Source of the DNA: Tenebrio molitor | Taxonomy: Eukaryota > Arthropoda > Insecta > Coleoptera > Tenebrionidae | Direction: 5' to 3' | Length of the DNA: 64,000 bases | Assembly: GCF_963966145.1 (NCBI RefSeq) | Contig: NC_091049.1 | Span: 7,750,001 to 7,814,000 of the forward strand | Shown: piece by piece, positions 45,886 through 57,950 of the stretch | Layout of the letters: every line of letters begins with the position of its first letter | Numbering within the stretch: the first letter of the stretch is position 1 | The notes under the pieces: model-generated | Seen by the model: only the letters and a program-made list of their open reading frames with translations | Told to the model about the DNA's origin: nothing | The model's database searches: none | Made by a program: the position numbers and the translations under genes

Positions 45886-47650
45886 TTAAAAGTTTCCACA
45901 CAAGGAACTCGCGACAAAGATCAGAAACTTGTAGAGCAAGTACCAGAACAACGCAACAACTGCATAATGAACAACAAACATTATTTTAACTTTCTTCTGC
46001 CCTTTAGGAATCGTGTCGAGTGTCTCTTTAAGTAAGTACATTCTAGCACCTGAGATACTATCTCGAGCGTATTTGACCCAATCTGTATCTTCCATACTAA
46101 ATTTGAACATTTTCTTATCTTCCTTTCCCATCTGGTCCCACAGTTCCAAAACATTATCCTGCTCGAAGGACCAACTGCGAATCGAGAAATACGAGATCAA
46201 GTCCATCATCTTGTTCAGTCGCCGGTAATTCTTGACAGCTCTGAGAAAAAAAATTGTCAAACGAAAGACAACTTCTAACAGTTACAAATTACATCGTCGG
46301 CCTTCCCACACAGATGAGGACGAAATCGACAAAATACGCCACCATTGTGTGCAAAAAAAAGACGCAAATCTTGTGCCAGAGCTGATTTTCTCTGATTTTG
46401 AAACAGAAGTACCACACGATTTTTTTCGAAGGTACCTCCCAACATGCTGGTTCCACGATTTCCATGAATCTCCCTGAAAACAGTTGTGAGTGGATTGCAA
46501 TAGTTCAAACAGAGTAGTACCCCAAGTTAACATATTTTTTCTGTGACCGGTGTAGTTGTATATTGTGGTGGTACCGGATCGGTGCGCCTTCCACGCAACA
46601 GCCAAGGTGCAGTTCGCAACGTAATCAACCGGTACTAACGGAGCTGGATTGTTCTTTTTCGCATACATACTTCGCAAGATTCCCAAAGCTGCGACTAGTG
46701 CTATTCCAATCACCCCGTACAAATTGTCAACCCATCCGGCTACCGGTTCTTCGATTGTACTGATAACTAGAATAAATGGGTACCAGATTTTGGGAGTAGT
46801 GGGGTTGAAAATTACCGATGGCTGGACGCACTATCGCCTTTGGTACTTGGAGACAGGTCTTCACCAAGTCTTCGGTGATGCATTTGGTGTAAATGTAGGT
46901 GTTCGGGTACTCGCCTAGCAATCTAGAAAGTTGGAATTGAAAGAAGTGTGACAGTTTGCATGGCTAGAACCGACTTGGGTGTAATCGCTTGGAGAGTGTT
47001 GTCGTCGAGATCGTCCACCAAAGCCAACAAATTCTCAGATTTCATTGGTGGAGCGTAGAAGCGCTCCTCGATGTGCGAGTGGACACAATTGGAAAATGCG
47101 GTCGAAACGTGTACAAAAACCTTGAATTGGTACTACAAGAACAGTTGAAACGTTTTCGACCTTACCTTCAAATTTTGCATCTGTTTTGCCAACTCCAAGA
47201 CATCCCTAGTTGCTCTGACATTGTGCGAGGCTTCTTTGAGGGACTGGTCGAACTTGACGTTAGCTGCTGCGTGGATGATACAAGTCGTTTCTTTCTTCAG
47301 AAGGTCCGCGTCCTGGACGCCGAGGCCCAAGAGCGGTTTTTGACAGTCGCCACTGATCAAGAATACTTTCTTGGACAAGTTTTTACACTTGATCAGGTCG
47401 AAACACTTGAAGGGGAAATTTAACAGGAGCTAGAACTCCACAAGATACTTACGGGATACTCGAAGAGTTCCTCGAAACGTTCTTCGGGAGATTTGTCTTT
47501 TTTGGGTCTTACCAAAACGTAGATTTTGTTGAGGTCCCAACATTGTCTTAACAGTTTTTCGATCAAGATTTTCCCCAAGAAACCTGTTCCTCCCGTCAGG
47601 AAGATCGTCTGCTCCTTGTAGAACTCTCCGATTTGGGCGTCCGAGGACAT
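45886..47650 (-). CDS. Fatty acyl-CoA reductase copy D (intact, seven exons)
   Basis: Exons on the minus strand: 47650-47453, 47405-47166, 47120-46975, 46922-46816, 46766-46521, 46473-46293, 46240-45886. Lengths are identical to copies B and C, giving 490 residues. TGGTGFLG at 19-26 and YIYTK at 204-208. The C-terminal FAR domain (RRLNKMMDLISYFSIRSWSFEQDN) and hydrophobic tail are present. The frame is open upstream of the ATG, but MSSDAQIGEF aligns with the other copies and fixes the start. AATAAA on the minus strand lies at 45840-45835. It shares intron 4 and the 3' flank (AATAAATGGAAATT) with copy E rather than with A-C, so D and E form a sub-pair on the opposite strand. Confidence 0.9.
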
Positions 47651-47780
47651 TGTTGACGTACCACCGAAAGACGACCAAGTGCCATTGTAATCCAACAACG
47701 AGGTATTTATGGTATTCAAGTGGACTTGAGTTGGTTGACCCGAGTGAAACGAAAATGTATTTTTATACTTACACTTACAC

Positions 47781-47800
47781 TGACCTAAGGTTAAGCACGT
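47781..47800 (-). promoter_or_regulatory. Conserved upstream block of FAR copy D
   Basis: Minus strand reads GCTTAACCTTAGGTCAGTGT, about 130 bp before the ATG, the same as in copies A and B. Directly downstream, GTAAGTGTAAGTATAAAAAT offers a TATA-like element. Confidence 0.4.
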
Positions 47801-47880
47801 AATAGTCCGAAAATATACAATTTACATATCCTTTGTCGTTATTAGCGATCTGGGAAATACCTAATAGGTAGGTATTTATT

Positions 47881-48341
47881 ATGTATGTGGCGCGCCTAAA
47901 GAAGTTTTCACTTCAAAAGATGGCAGATTTTGTTCGCGCCAGAAATGTTAAAAGGTATAAAATAAGACACGAGCCATTAAACACTGAGTTTAAAACATTA
48001 TATCGTTTTGATCGCGATAATGTTCACGCTCTGGCCGTGTACTTTCTTGGGAGGGACCATGTTGAAACACGAGGTGGTGCTCTTTCTGCGGAACAGAAAA
48101 TGAGAATTTTTCTGAGAAATATGGCAGATCCCGGATTTCAAACAGGAATTGGAGAAGAGGTAGGGGTTCATCAAAGTACAGTTTCAAAAACTATATCAGA
48201 CGTCTTGATAAGAATTCTGGAAAATTCCAACGAGTGGATTAAATTTCCATTTACAAATGATTCCATTAACGAAGCAAAGCAACAATGGCAGGAAAGGTAC
48301 CATTTTCCAGCTGCAATTGGTACTTTAGATTGTACGCAAAA
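47881..48341 (+). pseudogene. PIF/Harbinger transposase, N-terminal fragment
   Basis: About 153 residues: a conserved N-terminal region with LSAEQKMRIFLRNMA, an HTH with EEVGVHQSTVSKTISDV, and the first catalytic Asp in IGTLDCT. Coding sense is lost right after this where a 4.6-kb insertion starts. The remaining domains are at 52911-53148 and 54356-54495 in the same orientation. Relatives (HARBI1-like) act with a Myb-like partner, which is not seen here. Confidence 0.8.
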
Positions 48342-48675
48342 GAATCGAGCCTACCCGGCTGCAAGGGAATAATCACCTCTCATAAACTCGTAAATCTAGC
48401 CTGCAACTATTTCGGACAGTTTGGTATACGAGGGTTGTTTCATTAATTTTTGGTCATTACTTAGACGTTTCTGAATTAAAAATGTTTCTTTTCTTAGATA
48501 TCTCTAGAGTTTGTCTGTCTCTATATTTAAAAATTATTGATTTAATTCGATTGCAATAAATGTGATTTGTAACGGCCGACGTTTAGTAAAACTATAAAAA
48601 TATGTGTATTAGCGCTGCTGAAATTTAAAAACTACCACCTGTTGAATTAAGTTGGTAAAATTAAAATTACACTAA

Positions 48676-48798
48676 GGCCCAGTTTATTCACCTTCAAGTA
48701 ACTTTATTTGATAATTACCGTGGATCTACCAATAGCAGATTCTAAATCATGGCAACTACTGGCCAGATAAATTTACTTGAAGGTGAATAAACCGGGCC
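48676..48798. mobile_element. MITE (123 bp), PIF/Harbinger-type TAA duplication
   Basis: Inverted ends GGCCCAGTTTATTCACCTTC and GGCCCGGTTTATTCACCTTC, flanked by TAA on both sides. Confidence 0.9.
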
Positions 48799-51395
48799 TA
48801 AATGTCCAAATGATAACTTTTATATTACTAGGATGCCAGCTAGACCTTTTGATCGATCTGTTTATTATGTCAAAAAGTGAGTGCCGTAAAAACAATGAAA
48901 TCTTTTAAATAACACAAGATTACAACAAATCGAATTTTTATGTATAGTTTTCATAAGGTATCATTGACATCACTGTAACCAAATATTTCTATTTCCCCTA
49001 TGTCAAAAATCAACTATAAGCATACAACGTTGTAGATTGTATTTTCTACGTAGAATCCAGTGTTGGTGTTTTTTTTTTAGTTTTGTAACAGATAATAGAA
49101 ACCATGTCTCCAAAAAATTGAATTATAGAGCTAATAAAATAAAATAATTATCAGTAAGTAGTAATACATATAACAATTGACTTGAACATCGCATTGATTT
49201 GCAAAGGTGATGCCATTCCCAATCCCGATTTATGCATTTTTACAACAAATTGACACAATTCGCATGATTTTAAAAAATGTGAAACGTATTTATTAGTTAC
49301 TATAAAGAGTTTGCTTTCAAAAATAATCAGCAATTTATTTTAGAGAAAGAGTTACAGTGATGGATAGACGTTAACGAAATTTTTGATTTTAATATGATGA
49401 GTTGAATCTTCAATAAAATGATACACAATCGAAATAACCGGTGTGCTTAATAGAAAAAATAAATATGTAACTAAAATCAAAATTATTGTAATAATGAACG
49501 TAATAAAATAGATCGTTACAATATTTAAGAAAATTCTGGGTAAATTTGCAGAGGTAAAGTATCTTTATTAAACAAAACTAAAACAACATTGGGGCGGGGA
49601 GGTTAAAATGGCCAAACATATTTTCAATAAAATTTTCAGACGTAAATAAGAATCTCAATAATCGTGAAATAATCGTCAGGTATAATAAATTAATCAGGGC
49701 TTATGTTTCTTTTACTGTTTGAACAAGTTCTAGCTGTTAGGTGCCGTAAACGGAGAGTCTTGCTTTCATACCATCGAGGGTTTTATGACAGAGTTGTAAA
49801 TTTTGGTATACCGATTACAAAATAGTGAATGTCTGCTTTTATCTAAGTCTTATTTATTTTTTAACTACAAGTATTTTATCCCATGTAATGATAATTCATG
49901 TGTAACGATCGAAAATTGATTAAGATCAATATTAAAGAAACGCAACAGAAATAGTGAACAATTGTGCCATTTAATTTTTAATGAAACTTATTGGTATCTT
50001 ACACTACTTGTGTTCTTATTAGCGAAAATAAAAGCACCAAAAGCGGATTTTAAAACATAATTTTATTCAACAAAGCAAACCACACTGAACTGAGCTAAAA
50101 TTACTACAAGAAACAATTTGTAAATATGTAGGTAACTAAACCCTTCCCCGAACTACCTGTGACAAGTTGTTTTATAATGGAATTCCCAGGCAGAAAAATT
50201 TTCCTTACCGAAAATCGTCGATTTGCCCTTTAGCGCGGGCCTGGTCTCTAGGTATTTTTTTATAAATTGCTAGCACCGGGCAATGCTTCGCTATTGCTAA
50301 ATTTGGTTATGTATGAATGAAATAAATATAAATGCAGTTAGATAACAAATCATTTATTCAATTGAAATCACATGGATTTAATTGTGTGATGATTCTTTTT
50401 TGTTTGTTTTATTGCTGTTTTGTTTTTGATATTGTTTGTTTTCTTGTTCTTCAGCTGAAAGGTGTGGTTGTTAAGTTGTTCGAATAAAATAAATAGAAAT
50501 CAATTAGTCCTCTCGGTTTCTATTCTGTATGTTACATCCCATCGTTTATTTTAAATATTAAAAAAGATTTCGACTATTTGTCTTTTACTAGCAAGTGGCA
50601 ATAATTCTGAACGACTGTAATCAGGTTTACAATTATTTTCTTTATTATTTCCAGCATTTTCAAGTAGTAATTTTTTGTTCGTTTTACCTCAAATAACGTA
50701 TGGAAACATGGCTTTGATTTTTCTCTCTCATAGCCATGGATACAACATAAATGAAATATTTGCAGACTATTGGGATACAGAATTTTTTTTTTGTTTGAGA
50801 ATTATTTTCTCCTGTGTGAACGGATTTTGATAAATGTCACAACTTTTCAATTGTGGGCCCACTCATACCAAAAAAAGGCCAATTTACACACGAACTCGTT
50901 AAATAAACTACATACTACATATTAAAAAATATTGCCACATTTACTGTAACGAATAGGTCCATTTCTTCTTGGAAAAAGAAGATTGATTTTTTTTTTACAT
51001 TTCTACCTGATATGTATTTTAATGACTACTTAACAACGTACTGCTAAGCTGTTCCGTGAATTTTGGGGCACCCGGTATAATGTAAAATAGTAGTTTAATA
51101 CAACGTTTTTTTGTTCGACGAGCCCCTTAAAGGCTCAAAATCGCTTAAAATCTTTAAAATTAGCTTGACATTTTGTTTTGACAAGTTGTGACCTTTATCA
51201 AAATCCGCTCGCACAGGAGAAATTTCTCAAATTCTGACAGTGTCGAACAAAAAATTAAATTTTTGAAAATCCAGATTTTTAGAATACAGAATACAGGTAA
51301 TTTTAACAAGACAACCATTATTTGTCGCTAACGGAAATCCCCGGTTCAGCCAGGCAAGATTTTACAGTCTTGGGTAAAATGGATAGTTGTATTAA
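48799..51395. other. Non-coding interior of the 4.6-kb insertion
   Basis: AT-rich, no frame of note over 2.6 kb. CGGGCAATGCTTCGCTATTG at about 50278 is a small hairpin of the CTTCG-loop type. Copy 2 of the repeat at 34.7 kb lies at 50690-51076. Confidence 0.5.
50690..51076. repeat. Dispersed repeat, copy 2
   Basis: Contains the inverse of 34663-34757 and, at its end, TTCCGTGAATTTTGGGGCAC matching the end of copy 1 in direct orientation, so the two copies are rearranged relative to each other. Confidence 0.5.
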
Positions 51396-51574
51396 GCTTG
51401 TTTGACACGATACTAAATTTTTGAGAAAATTTACTAGTAAATGAGAGAGGACCAATGAACGATCAGGATTTGACAAAGACAGACTGTGATCCTGATCGTT
51501 CATTGGTCCTGTCGAGGGTCTCTCTCATTTTCTAACAAATTTACTACGAAATTTAGCATCGTGTCAAACAAGCT
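51396..51574. repeat. Long hairpin element
   Basis: AGCTTGTTTGACACGAT and GGACCAATGAACGATCAGGA each occur with exact inverse partners, giving a stem of about 80 bp with interruptions around a loop of about 15 nt. Confidence 0.8.
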
Positions 51575-52142
51575 TTAGATTTCACCAGGAAGAATGTTTA
51601 GTTTGCTGTTAATATCTACTATGTATTACTATTTATTTTGGTGGTAATCTAATTTAATTTTTACTTTTTTGTACATAGGTTTATTTATAGCAAATTTCTC
51701 TATTACTTAAAAAAAAAAAACTCAAGTTTAATGTCATAGTTTGCAATCTAGCTGGAGTTTCTTTATTTTAATATTGCAATAGAAAATCGCACGGCACTCA
51801 AAATCAGCCAATGAATGAATTAGAACTTTTAATAACTGCCTAGCAACTCAAAAATGTTCTGATATTTTACATGTTACATACCCAAGCAAAATTAATAAGC
51901 GGTAATTTTTTGATAATTTTTCTTTTAACAGTTTCGCTGTGGATTTCCACATTAGTTTTATAACAGCCTCTTCATAATTGCCCCATTTTTGCGTTTCATG
52001 TTTCCAGACCACCCCTTCAACAGCAAAGTGGAATCAAGGAACTATCCAACTTGACATTGCGCTCTTTTAAGAACTGTTGAAACTGGCACCACACATTGGC
52101 CTTGCTTCGTTTTGTATTTTTTGTTTGAATTTCATCTATCTT

Positions 52143-52310
52143 CATTTAAATTTCCGGTCAAATTTGTCGTAGAAGAGTCGATTGTGAACGCACTACGGAT
52201 TACGAATCACAAATCAGTTGTTTAAATCTTACCGTTGTTTGTGTTTTTATACCAATGGTGCGTTCACAATCAATTCTTTACGCCAACTTTGATCGGAAAT
52301 TTAAATGAAC
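52143..52310. repeat. Long hairpin element
   Basis: ATTTAAATTTCCGGTCAAATT and TCGATTGTGAACGCAC pair with GTGCGTTCACAATCAATTC and TTTGATCGGAAATTTAAAT on the far side. Confidence 0.75.
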
Positions 52311-52910
52311 ACCCCATAATTTTTAAACACTGTAATCTCCAAAACCTGAATGACACATTTTACAATTTATTGTTTATGCGGTTGACAGAACACATTCCAA
52401 AGACGACTATAGAAAATTTGTGATTTTGATATAAGGAAAATTGTATGGTTTTTGTTAAATTTTTCTTTGTGTCGTGCGATTTTCTTATCGATTCAACCCT
52501 TGTGAGTAGATTAATAACTGGAATTTTTTTTCGATAATAAGTCTACTCACTTGGGAGATTATAAGTGAAAATCTTTTTAGCGTATTCATTTTTGTTTATT
52601 TGTTATTCGTAATCATACGATTTTTTAACCAATAAACGTCATTGTATAACAATTTAAAAAAAATGCAACCGAATTATATTCGTCATTTAACGTTGAAATG
52701 CACAATAAAAACTCTACAGTTTTTCATTTGTCAGTCAACACCGTTTAAATAATGGACAAAAACTAATGGTACTGTCCTCGTATATCGAAATGCCTGAAAA
52801 TGTTGGAGATTAGATTTATGAGTTTACGACAGTCGTCAGGTCCCTTTGTCGAAATATGGATTGGTGATTATTTCCTTGCAGAGGGTCGGCTCGATTCTTT
52901 TGCGGGCGGC

Positions 52911-53148
52911 TGTACGTATTTTAAAACCTTCTATACATGATGATGAATATGTCAACAGAAAGATGTTTGCTAGTTTAAATGTACAGGCAACTTGCAATGA
53001 AGAAATATTTACAAGCATTGATGCTTCGTGGCCTGGTTCTGTACACGATTCAAGAATCTGGAGAAATTCAGAAATCCGTGAACAATTCAGTAGAAGATAT
53101 AATAATGCTGTTTTGTTGGGAGATAGTGGATATGGTTTAGAGCCCTGG
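52911..53148 (+). pseudogene. PIF/Harbinger transposase, middle fragment
   Basis: Reads KPSIHDDEYVNRKMFASLNVQ, then SWPGSVHDSRIWRNS with the second catalytic Asp, then LGDSGYGLEPW, where a second insertion cuts in. There is no start codon of its own. It continues directly from the N-terminal fragment at 47881-48341 in family order. Confidence 0.8.
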
Positions 53149-54355
53149 GGCCCGTTGCACAATATTTAAGAATTTACAAGTTACAAAATACAAGTTACAA
53201 GTTATTAGTTATTAGTACCAATAGATTGTGTTGCACAATTATTTTAGTTACAGTTGTAAATTCTGCTAAATTTTATTAGAAAAAAAAATGAAATTACTAG
53301 TGTAGTCAGCTTTGATTTATTTTTACTTGTCACAATCTAATGTTGCGCCTGTCACGTTAAATTTTTGTAATTTAATTTGTTATTTCCATAAATCACAAAG
53401 CAAAATTATAAATGGGGGTAAACGCGATGACCAACGCAAGTTGTTATTGTGCATTTTAACCAAAAAAAAAAAAAAAATAAAATGCTGCATCAGTTCTCGG
53501 GACAATTCCCAATCCCCCGATCCCCCAATCACCCGATTTGGAAGAAATTTTTAATATTTTAAAATAAAACTATTATGTATAAATAAAATATGTAATATCA
53601 TCTACAACCCCACATCGTGAAGAAAATTAGCAATTCAATAAAACTTTCTAATTTCCTCTTGAATATTTTCTGCCCATGACACAACACATTAAATAAAGTT
53701 CTATTCACTACATTTTTTTATAACACGACATGGGTACTGTTATTTTTTCACCCCATGCCTATCAGAAATGGTGTGATATTGGCAACCATTCCAAACCAGT
53801 GAAGAGCTATATGTAGGTACATTATTATTGTTTAGCAGTAATAGCTAATAGCCCCACTTCTTCAACTATTACTATTATGTTGAATCCTGTAACCTATTTG
53901 TTCTAACAATTTCATTTTTTCTGCGGCATTCTAAATTGCTCCAAAAACTCTATTCTTAATTCAAATGAAAAATTAATTCAAGGGTGAAAATTTTTACCCC
54001 TATGCTACCTTATTCGATTTGGAAATGCTTCGTCTTCACTGTCTGATTCATAGAATAAGTAATCTATCATTTTGAAGAAAATTATTTCAACTTGTAAATT
54101 CGGATATCAATATTTATTAGCGACGTTTTGCTTGTGAAAATTTGACATTAAAAACTACAAGACTAATATATTAATTGATATGTGTCTGCTATTGTGCAAC
54201 AGCTACTAGTAAAATCAGTGTAAAATACACTCATATTTTTCATTTTACAACTTGTACTTGAAATTACTAGAGATGAGATGGTGCAACATAATTTTACTAG
54301 TTACAAGTTACAAGACTAATATTATTACTAATAAAATGATTGTGCAACGCGGCCC
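53149..54355. mobile_element. 1.2-kb TIR insertion in the Harbinger gene
   Basis: Ends GGCCCGTTGCACAAT and inverse ATTGTGCAACGCGGCC, flanked by TGG on both sides. Repeated TACAAGTTACAAG motifs lie just inside both ends. The 3-bp duplication and subterminal repeats fit a Harbinger-type non-autonomous element. Short frames inside are not convincing genes. Confidence 0.7.
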
Positions 54356-54495
54356 TGGTTGATGACCCCTTTTCGCAATCCAGCGAATGATGAACAACAA
54401 ACATTTAACAGATTATTTAAAAGAGAACGAGTTATAATCGAACGTTGCTTCGGACAAGTTAAAAGAAGATTTCCAATTCTTCAATATATATGCAG
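54356..54495 (+). pseudogene. PIF/Harbinger transposase, C-terminal fragment
   Basis: MTPFRNPANDEQQTFNRLF followed by RVIIERCFGQVKRRFPIL, carrying the catalytic Glu. The coding sequence ends where an LTR-like segment starts at 54501. With the two fragments upstream it completes the D-D-E triad. Confidence 0.8.
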
Positions 54496-54500
54496 AGTAC

Positions 54501-55015
54501 TGTTACGATTTAAATCGCCGCGCGCTTGTAAATCTTCGCGATTTTTCTAGAATGTTCTAGAACCCATCGCGACGAAAACGTACACGGACTTCCGCCGAAA
54601 AATCTGCGCATAGAGGGGGCGAAAGTTATAAATTGGGGGAACCAGAGACAAAGAGAGAAGTTCACGGCTTCACGGTTATTCGTGGTGTTGTGAGTGCCTA
54701 GGGAGAGTCAAGGGGACAGTGATCAGGTGAATTAGCAGGGCCGACGAGACGACGTAGTGGAGTTCACGAGCGCCGTTGGAGACGATTCGTCTAAGTACCA
54801 CCGCCCAAATCGCCAAGCGGATCAAGGAAGGTTCTAGACCGAACGCTTTTGCGAATCAGGATCTCGTCGAGTCCTGCCAGTCCAGGTCGTCCCCGGACTC
54901 ACCGGAAGGTGCCGGATCTACCCTTCATGTTATGACGCACAAGGCCTCTGCACAGCAAGAGGCCTTCATCTTTGCTATAAATATTGGGGTTTTCACTGGA
55001 ATATTAATCATTTAA
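54501..55015 (+). mobile_element. Possible LTR or LTR-element 5' end
   Basis: Starts TGTTACGATTTAAATC, a form usual for Ty3/gypsy-type LTRs, right where the Harbinger coding sequence is cut. The stretch is much richer in GC than its surroundings. It has a TATAAATTGGGGG element at about 54630 and a frame at 54776-55015. No second copy or primer site was found, so it may be a solo or truncated LTR, or something else. Confidence 0.35.
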
Positions 55016-57375
55016 AAAATTTAATAACTCAGGAACATATGAGCGAACAAAATTTGTACCGTTTTTTTCGGCCCACTGTGTATTTTAGTTTCAATTTTAA
55101 CTTGTCATGCTCCTTAAAAGAATAGGTACCGGGGGCGCACACTATTGTTTGGTTTCTTTTTGTCTTGAATTGAAACTGAATGTATAACTTTAATAAGAAG
55201 TCAGTTTCACCACTTAAGTTTTTACCTTACTAAATTACCTAGCAGATTCACAAATTGCCCAAAAAGTAGTAAATGTTATTTTTTCCTTTCTTTATTGTTT
55301 TCTTATTGACAATTTCTCAATACTGAAAACGTTAGCTATTGTAATTACTTTCATTTAATAAATTGCACTAATTCCTACCTTTTTATTCATAGAAAGTCTT
55401 ATATCTTTAATACATTTTTATTTTTTTCAGAAAGGCGTCACATTTGACAAATATTTTTTGACTGTTTTAAATACAACGGTAATAATCAAAATTTTACGAA
55501 TAAATACGACGGACTGTTTTGGGCAAATGCGTGCGGAGCAGCACCGTCGAAGCTATTCCAACATTATTATATGCGATTATTATATGGGATTGAAGTGTCT
55601 TACTATAGTTTAATTGTCTGTGCCATTATTTTAAATGTTTAAATTTAGACTTTTGTTAGGACCAAACCGAATGTACATAATTTGTTGTTGAATTAGAACT
55701 CTGAAAAAGAACACTAAATTACTGACTCTATACAATAACAAAAATCAGCACCAAGAATTAGACAGAATTAAAATAAAACAAACAGAATTAAATGAAACAA
55801 ACAGAATTAAAATGAAACAAATTAAGCTTATTTTGAAACCTAAATTGGGCTTGCAACGCTGTTACGTAAGTGTCATGTCATGCAACTAAATTCCGTTGAT
55901 CTGCTACTTCTAAAAATTGTTCTACATTGGTTTGATTCCCCAAAACTGTTCAAATTAATAATTAATTCGTAATTTTCATTCTCTCTCTCTCTCACTCACA
56001 ACTCTGATTTCTACGACTACCTGGCTTGACCGTTATCCGGTCCTACCGACTCCCTTTCTACTTTGCCTTGTTGTTTTTCTAACTAAAAGTGCAAACGATT
56101 CTAGTTATTTTCTACGATAAAGCGCTCTGTTTCTAATTCTCGCCCTTTAATTACAAATATGCCACAAATTTGAGAATGCTAAAAAAAGTCAATTAACCTA
56201 ATGAACATTAATTTTGTGGTTCTCTCAATTTGAAACCAGCTAACATCAAATTCATTAATTCAATTATGCCCTGATTTTAACTGGACTCCCCAAATTGTCG
56301 AACGAGTAAATTTTGCAATGTTTCTTTTCCCATGAAAACTGTTATCTTTGTGTTGTGTATCGAACCTATTCGGACTGTTACAGTATCAAACTTTCGCTTT
56401 GTCAGATTAACTATTGTCACATTGACATCACATCTTTGCAATCAACTCTTACCCCATGGAGTTTCAATGTTTTTTTGTTGTACCGGGCAGTTAGCTCGTG
56501 GATTTCAGGTTTCTCAGTTTGTGATAGCATGTCGCACTTTTAAATAGCAAGGGTTGCACCCCTATCATGTTCAGCGGATGTTACGTTATTATTTTTTCCC
56601 CGTTCCCAGGTACGCTACAAATTTAATAACGATTTCTATTTTGTTCTTTGGCTTCGCGTCGGTCATACAGTTGTTACCTCGAGAGCGCAGCGACCTATTT
56701 GGTAAAGAAGGCGGACTGCCGGGAGCTCAGGAGAATGATACAAAATGGTATCATAAACAAAATGTTTATTCACTCAAAAAAAATGGGGAAAGTATAATAA
56801 CCCTGACAGGATCCGAAAGGATCTAACAATTAATACTAACGCCTGAAGGGTCCTTCTCCAAGTCCGCGATCCGCAAAAAAAAGGTAAATTTGAGTAAAAG
56901 GAAAATGAAAACAAAAGAAAAGTAAGGGAAGGATGAGCGATTCTTGCGACGAGCGCTAATACCGCTACGCCGCCGCCCCCACACTAGTGGGGAGGTCCTC
57001 AGGCTTCTTCCTCGCTTCAGATAAATAAAATAAGAAAATAAAGATAATGTGATAAGAAGTACAGAGTGTCTATAAATAATTGTGGCATCCAAGTAGGCTT
57101 TGATTGTGTGCCGACTCTTTCACCAGAAATCGAATAATATTAGCCTGATCTACGATGTGCAACCCCAGAACAAACTGGTTTTACTGGTTGCCTATTGCGT
57201 AGCTTGACAAAATTAATGCTTGCAAAAAAATTAAATAAAAATAAATTAATGAAATGCATTATTGATAAATCTCAACACTCTCAACAAATTATGTATTTAT
57301 TAAACACTTAAGAAGGTGAATAACATCAGTGATTCAGTTAAAAAAGTAACAATATAATAGTTATTTATGTATTAA
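55016..57375. other. Spacer, no gene recognised
   Basis: AT-rich. A CT dinucleotide run is at about 55980. A GC-richer patch at 56680-57010 with ACACTAGTGGGGAGG is unassigned. AACAGAATTAAAATGAAACA repeats lie near 55770-55820. Confidence 0.4.
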
Positions 57376-57674
57376 GGGCGTAATGAAGGCGTTTGTGGCC
57401 CGCGGCGTGACATTGGGGCCCGAGACGACAGTCGAGGGCCATAACACGGTAAGGGCCACAAACGCCAATTATGCCCGTGGTACATATCTACAAAATTTTA
57501 TGTCCGGTCGAAGTTTTGAATTTTATAATAATTTAGGTAGATTCAATTTTAAAATAACGACACAAAAATCATTAAGGTGGAATAAGCCAGTTATTGTTAT
57601 TACTGTAGTAACGGCTTAAACAAGGGCCATAAAAACGTTTACAGCCCGGGGCTATAATATACTGAATTACGCCC
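57376..57674. mobile_element. MITE (299 bp), TAA duplication
   Basis: Ends GGGCGTAAT and inverse ATTACGCCC with TAA on both sides, typical of PIF/Harbinger. Inside the left end a hairpin of GGCGTTTGTGGCCC and GGGCCACAAACGCC forms. Confidence 0.85.
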
Positions 57675-57950
57675 TAAAAACTAGTCCATAAGTAGGCAAA
57701 ATTCGCCCGATCGGACATAAATAATTATAATAAAAATAAAGGAATGGTTCGAAGTGTCCTCCATTTTGCTCTGAATATCTTCTCACTCTCTTGATGTTAC
57801 GACAACAGATGGTAATCTCTTCTATTAACTCGTTTAAATTATTAATTTCTCATTTATACACTTCATTTTTCACATAGCTGAACACAGAAAAGTCAGGTGA
57901 ACAGGTTATTCTGAAACCAATTACAATAATTTATGCAGCTTTCAGGATCA

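Larger units (their letters stand above)
48342..52910. mobile_element. 4.6-kb TIR insertion splitting the Harbinger gene, unclassified
   Basis: CGCAAAAGAATCGAGCCTAC at the left has an inverse at the right (52889-52904), and similarity continues to GCAAGGGAATAATCACC for about 43 bp in all. The right end has about eight extra bases. No transposase is seen inside. The interior carries a small MITE (48676-48798) and two long hairpins (51396-51574, 52143-52310). Boundaries are within about 10 bp. Confidence 0.55.

Noticed and set aside
51318..51503. Minus-strand 61-codon frame as a gene
   Set aside because: It covers one arm and the loop of a long hairpin element.
57383..57619. Plus-strand frame as a gene
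   Set aside because: It lies wholly within a TAA-flanked MITE and includes its terminal inverted repeat.
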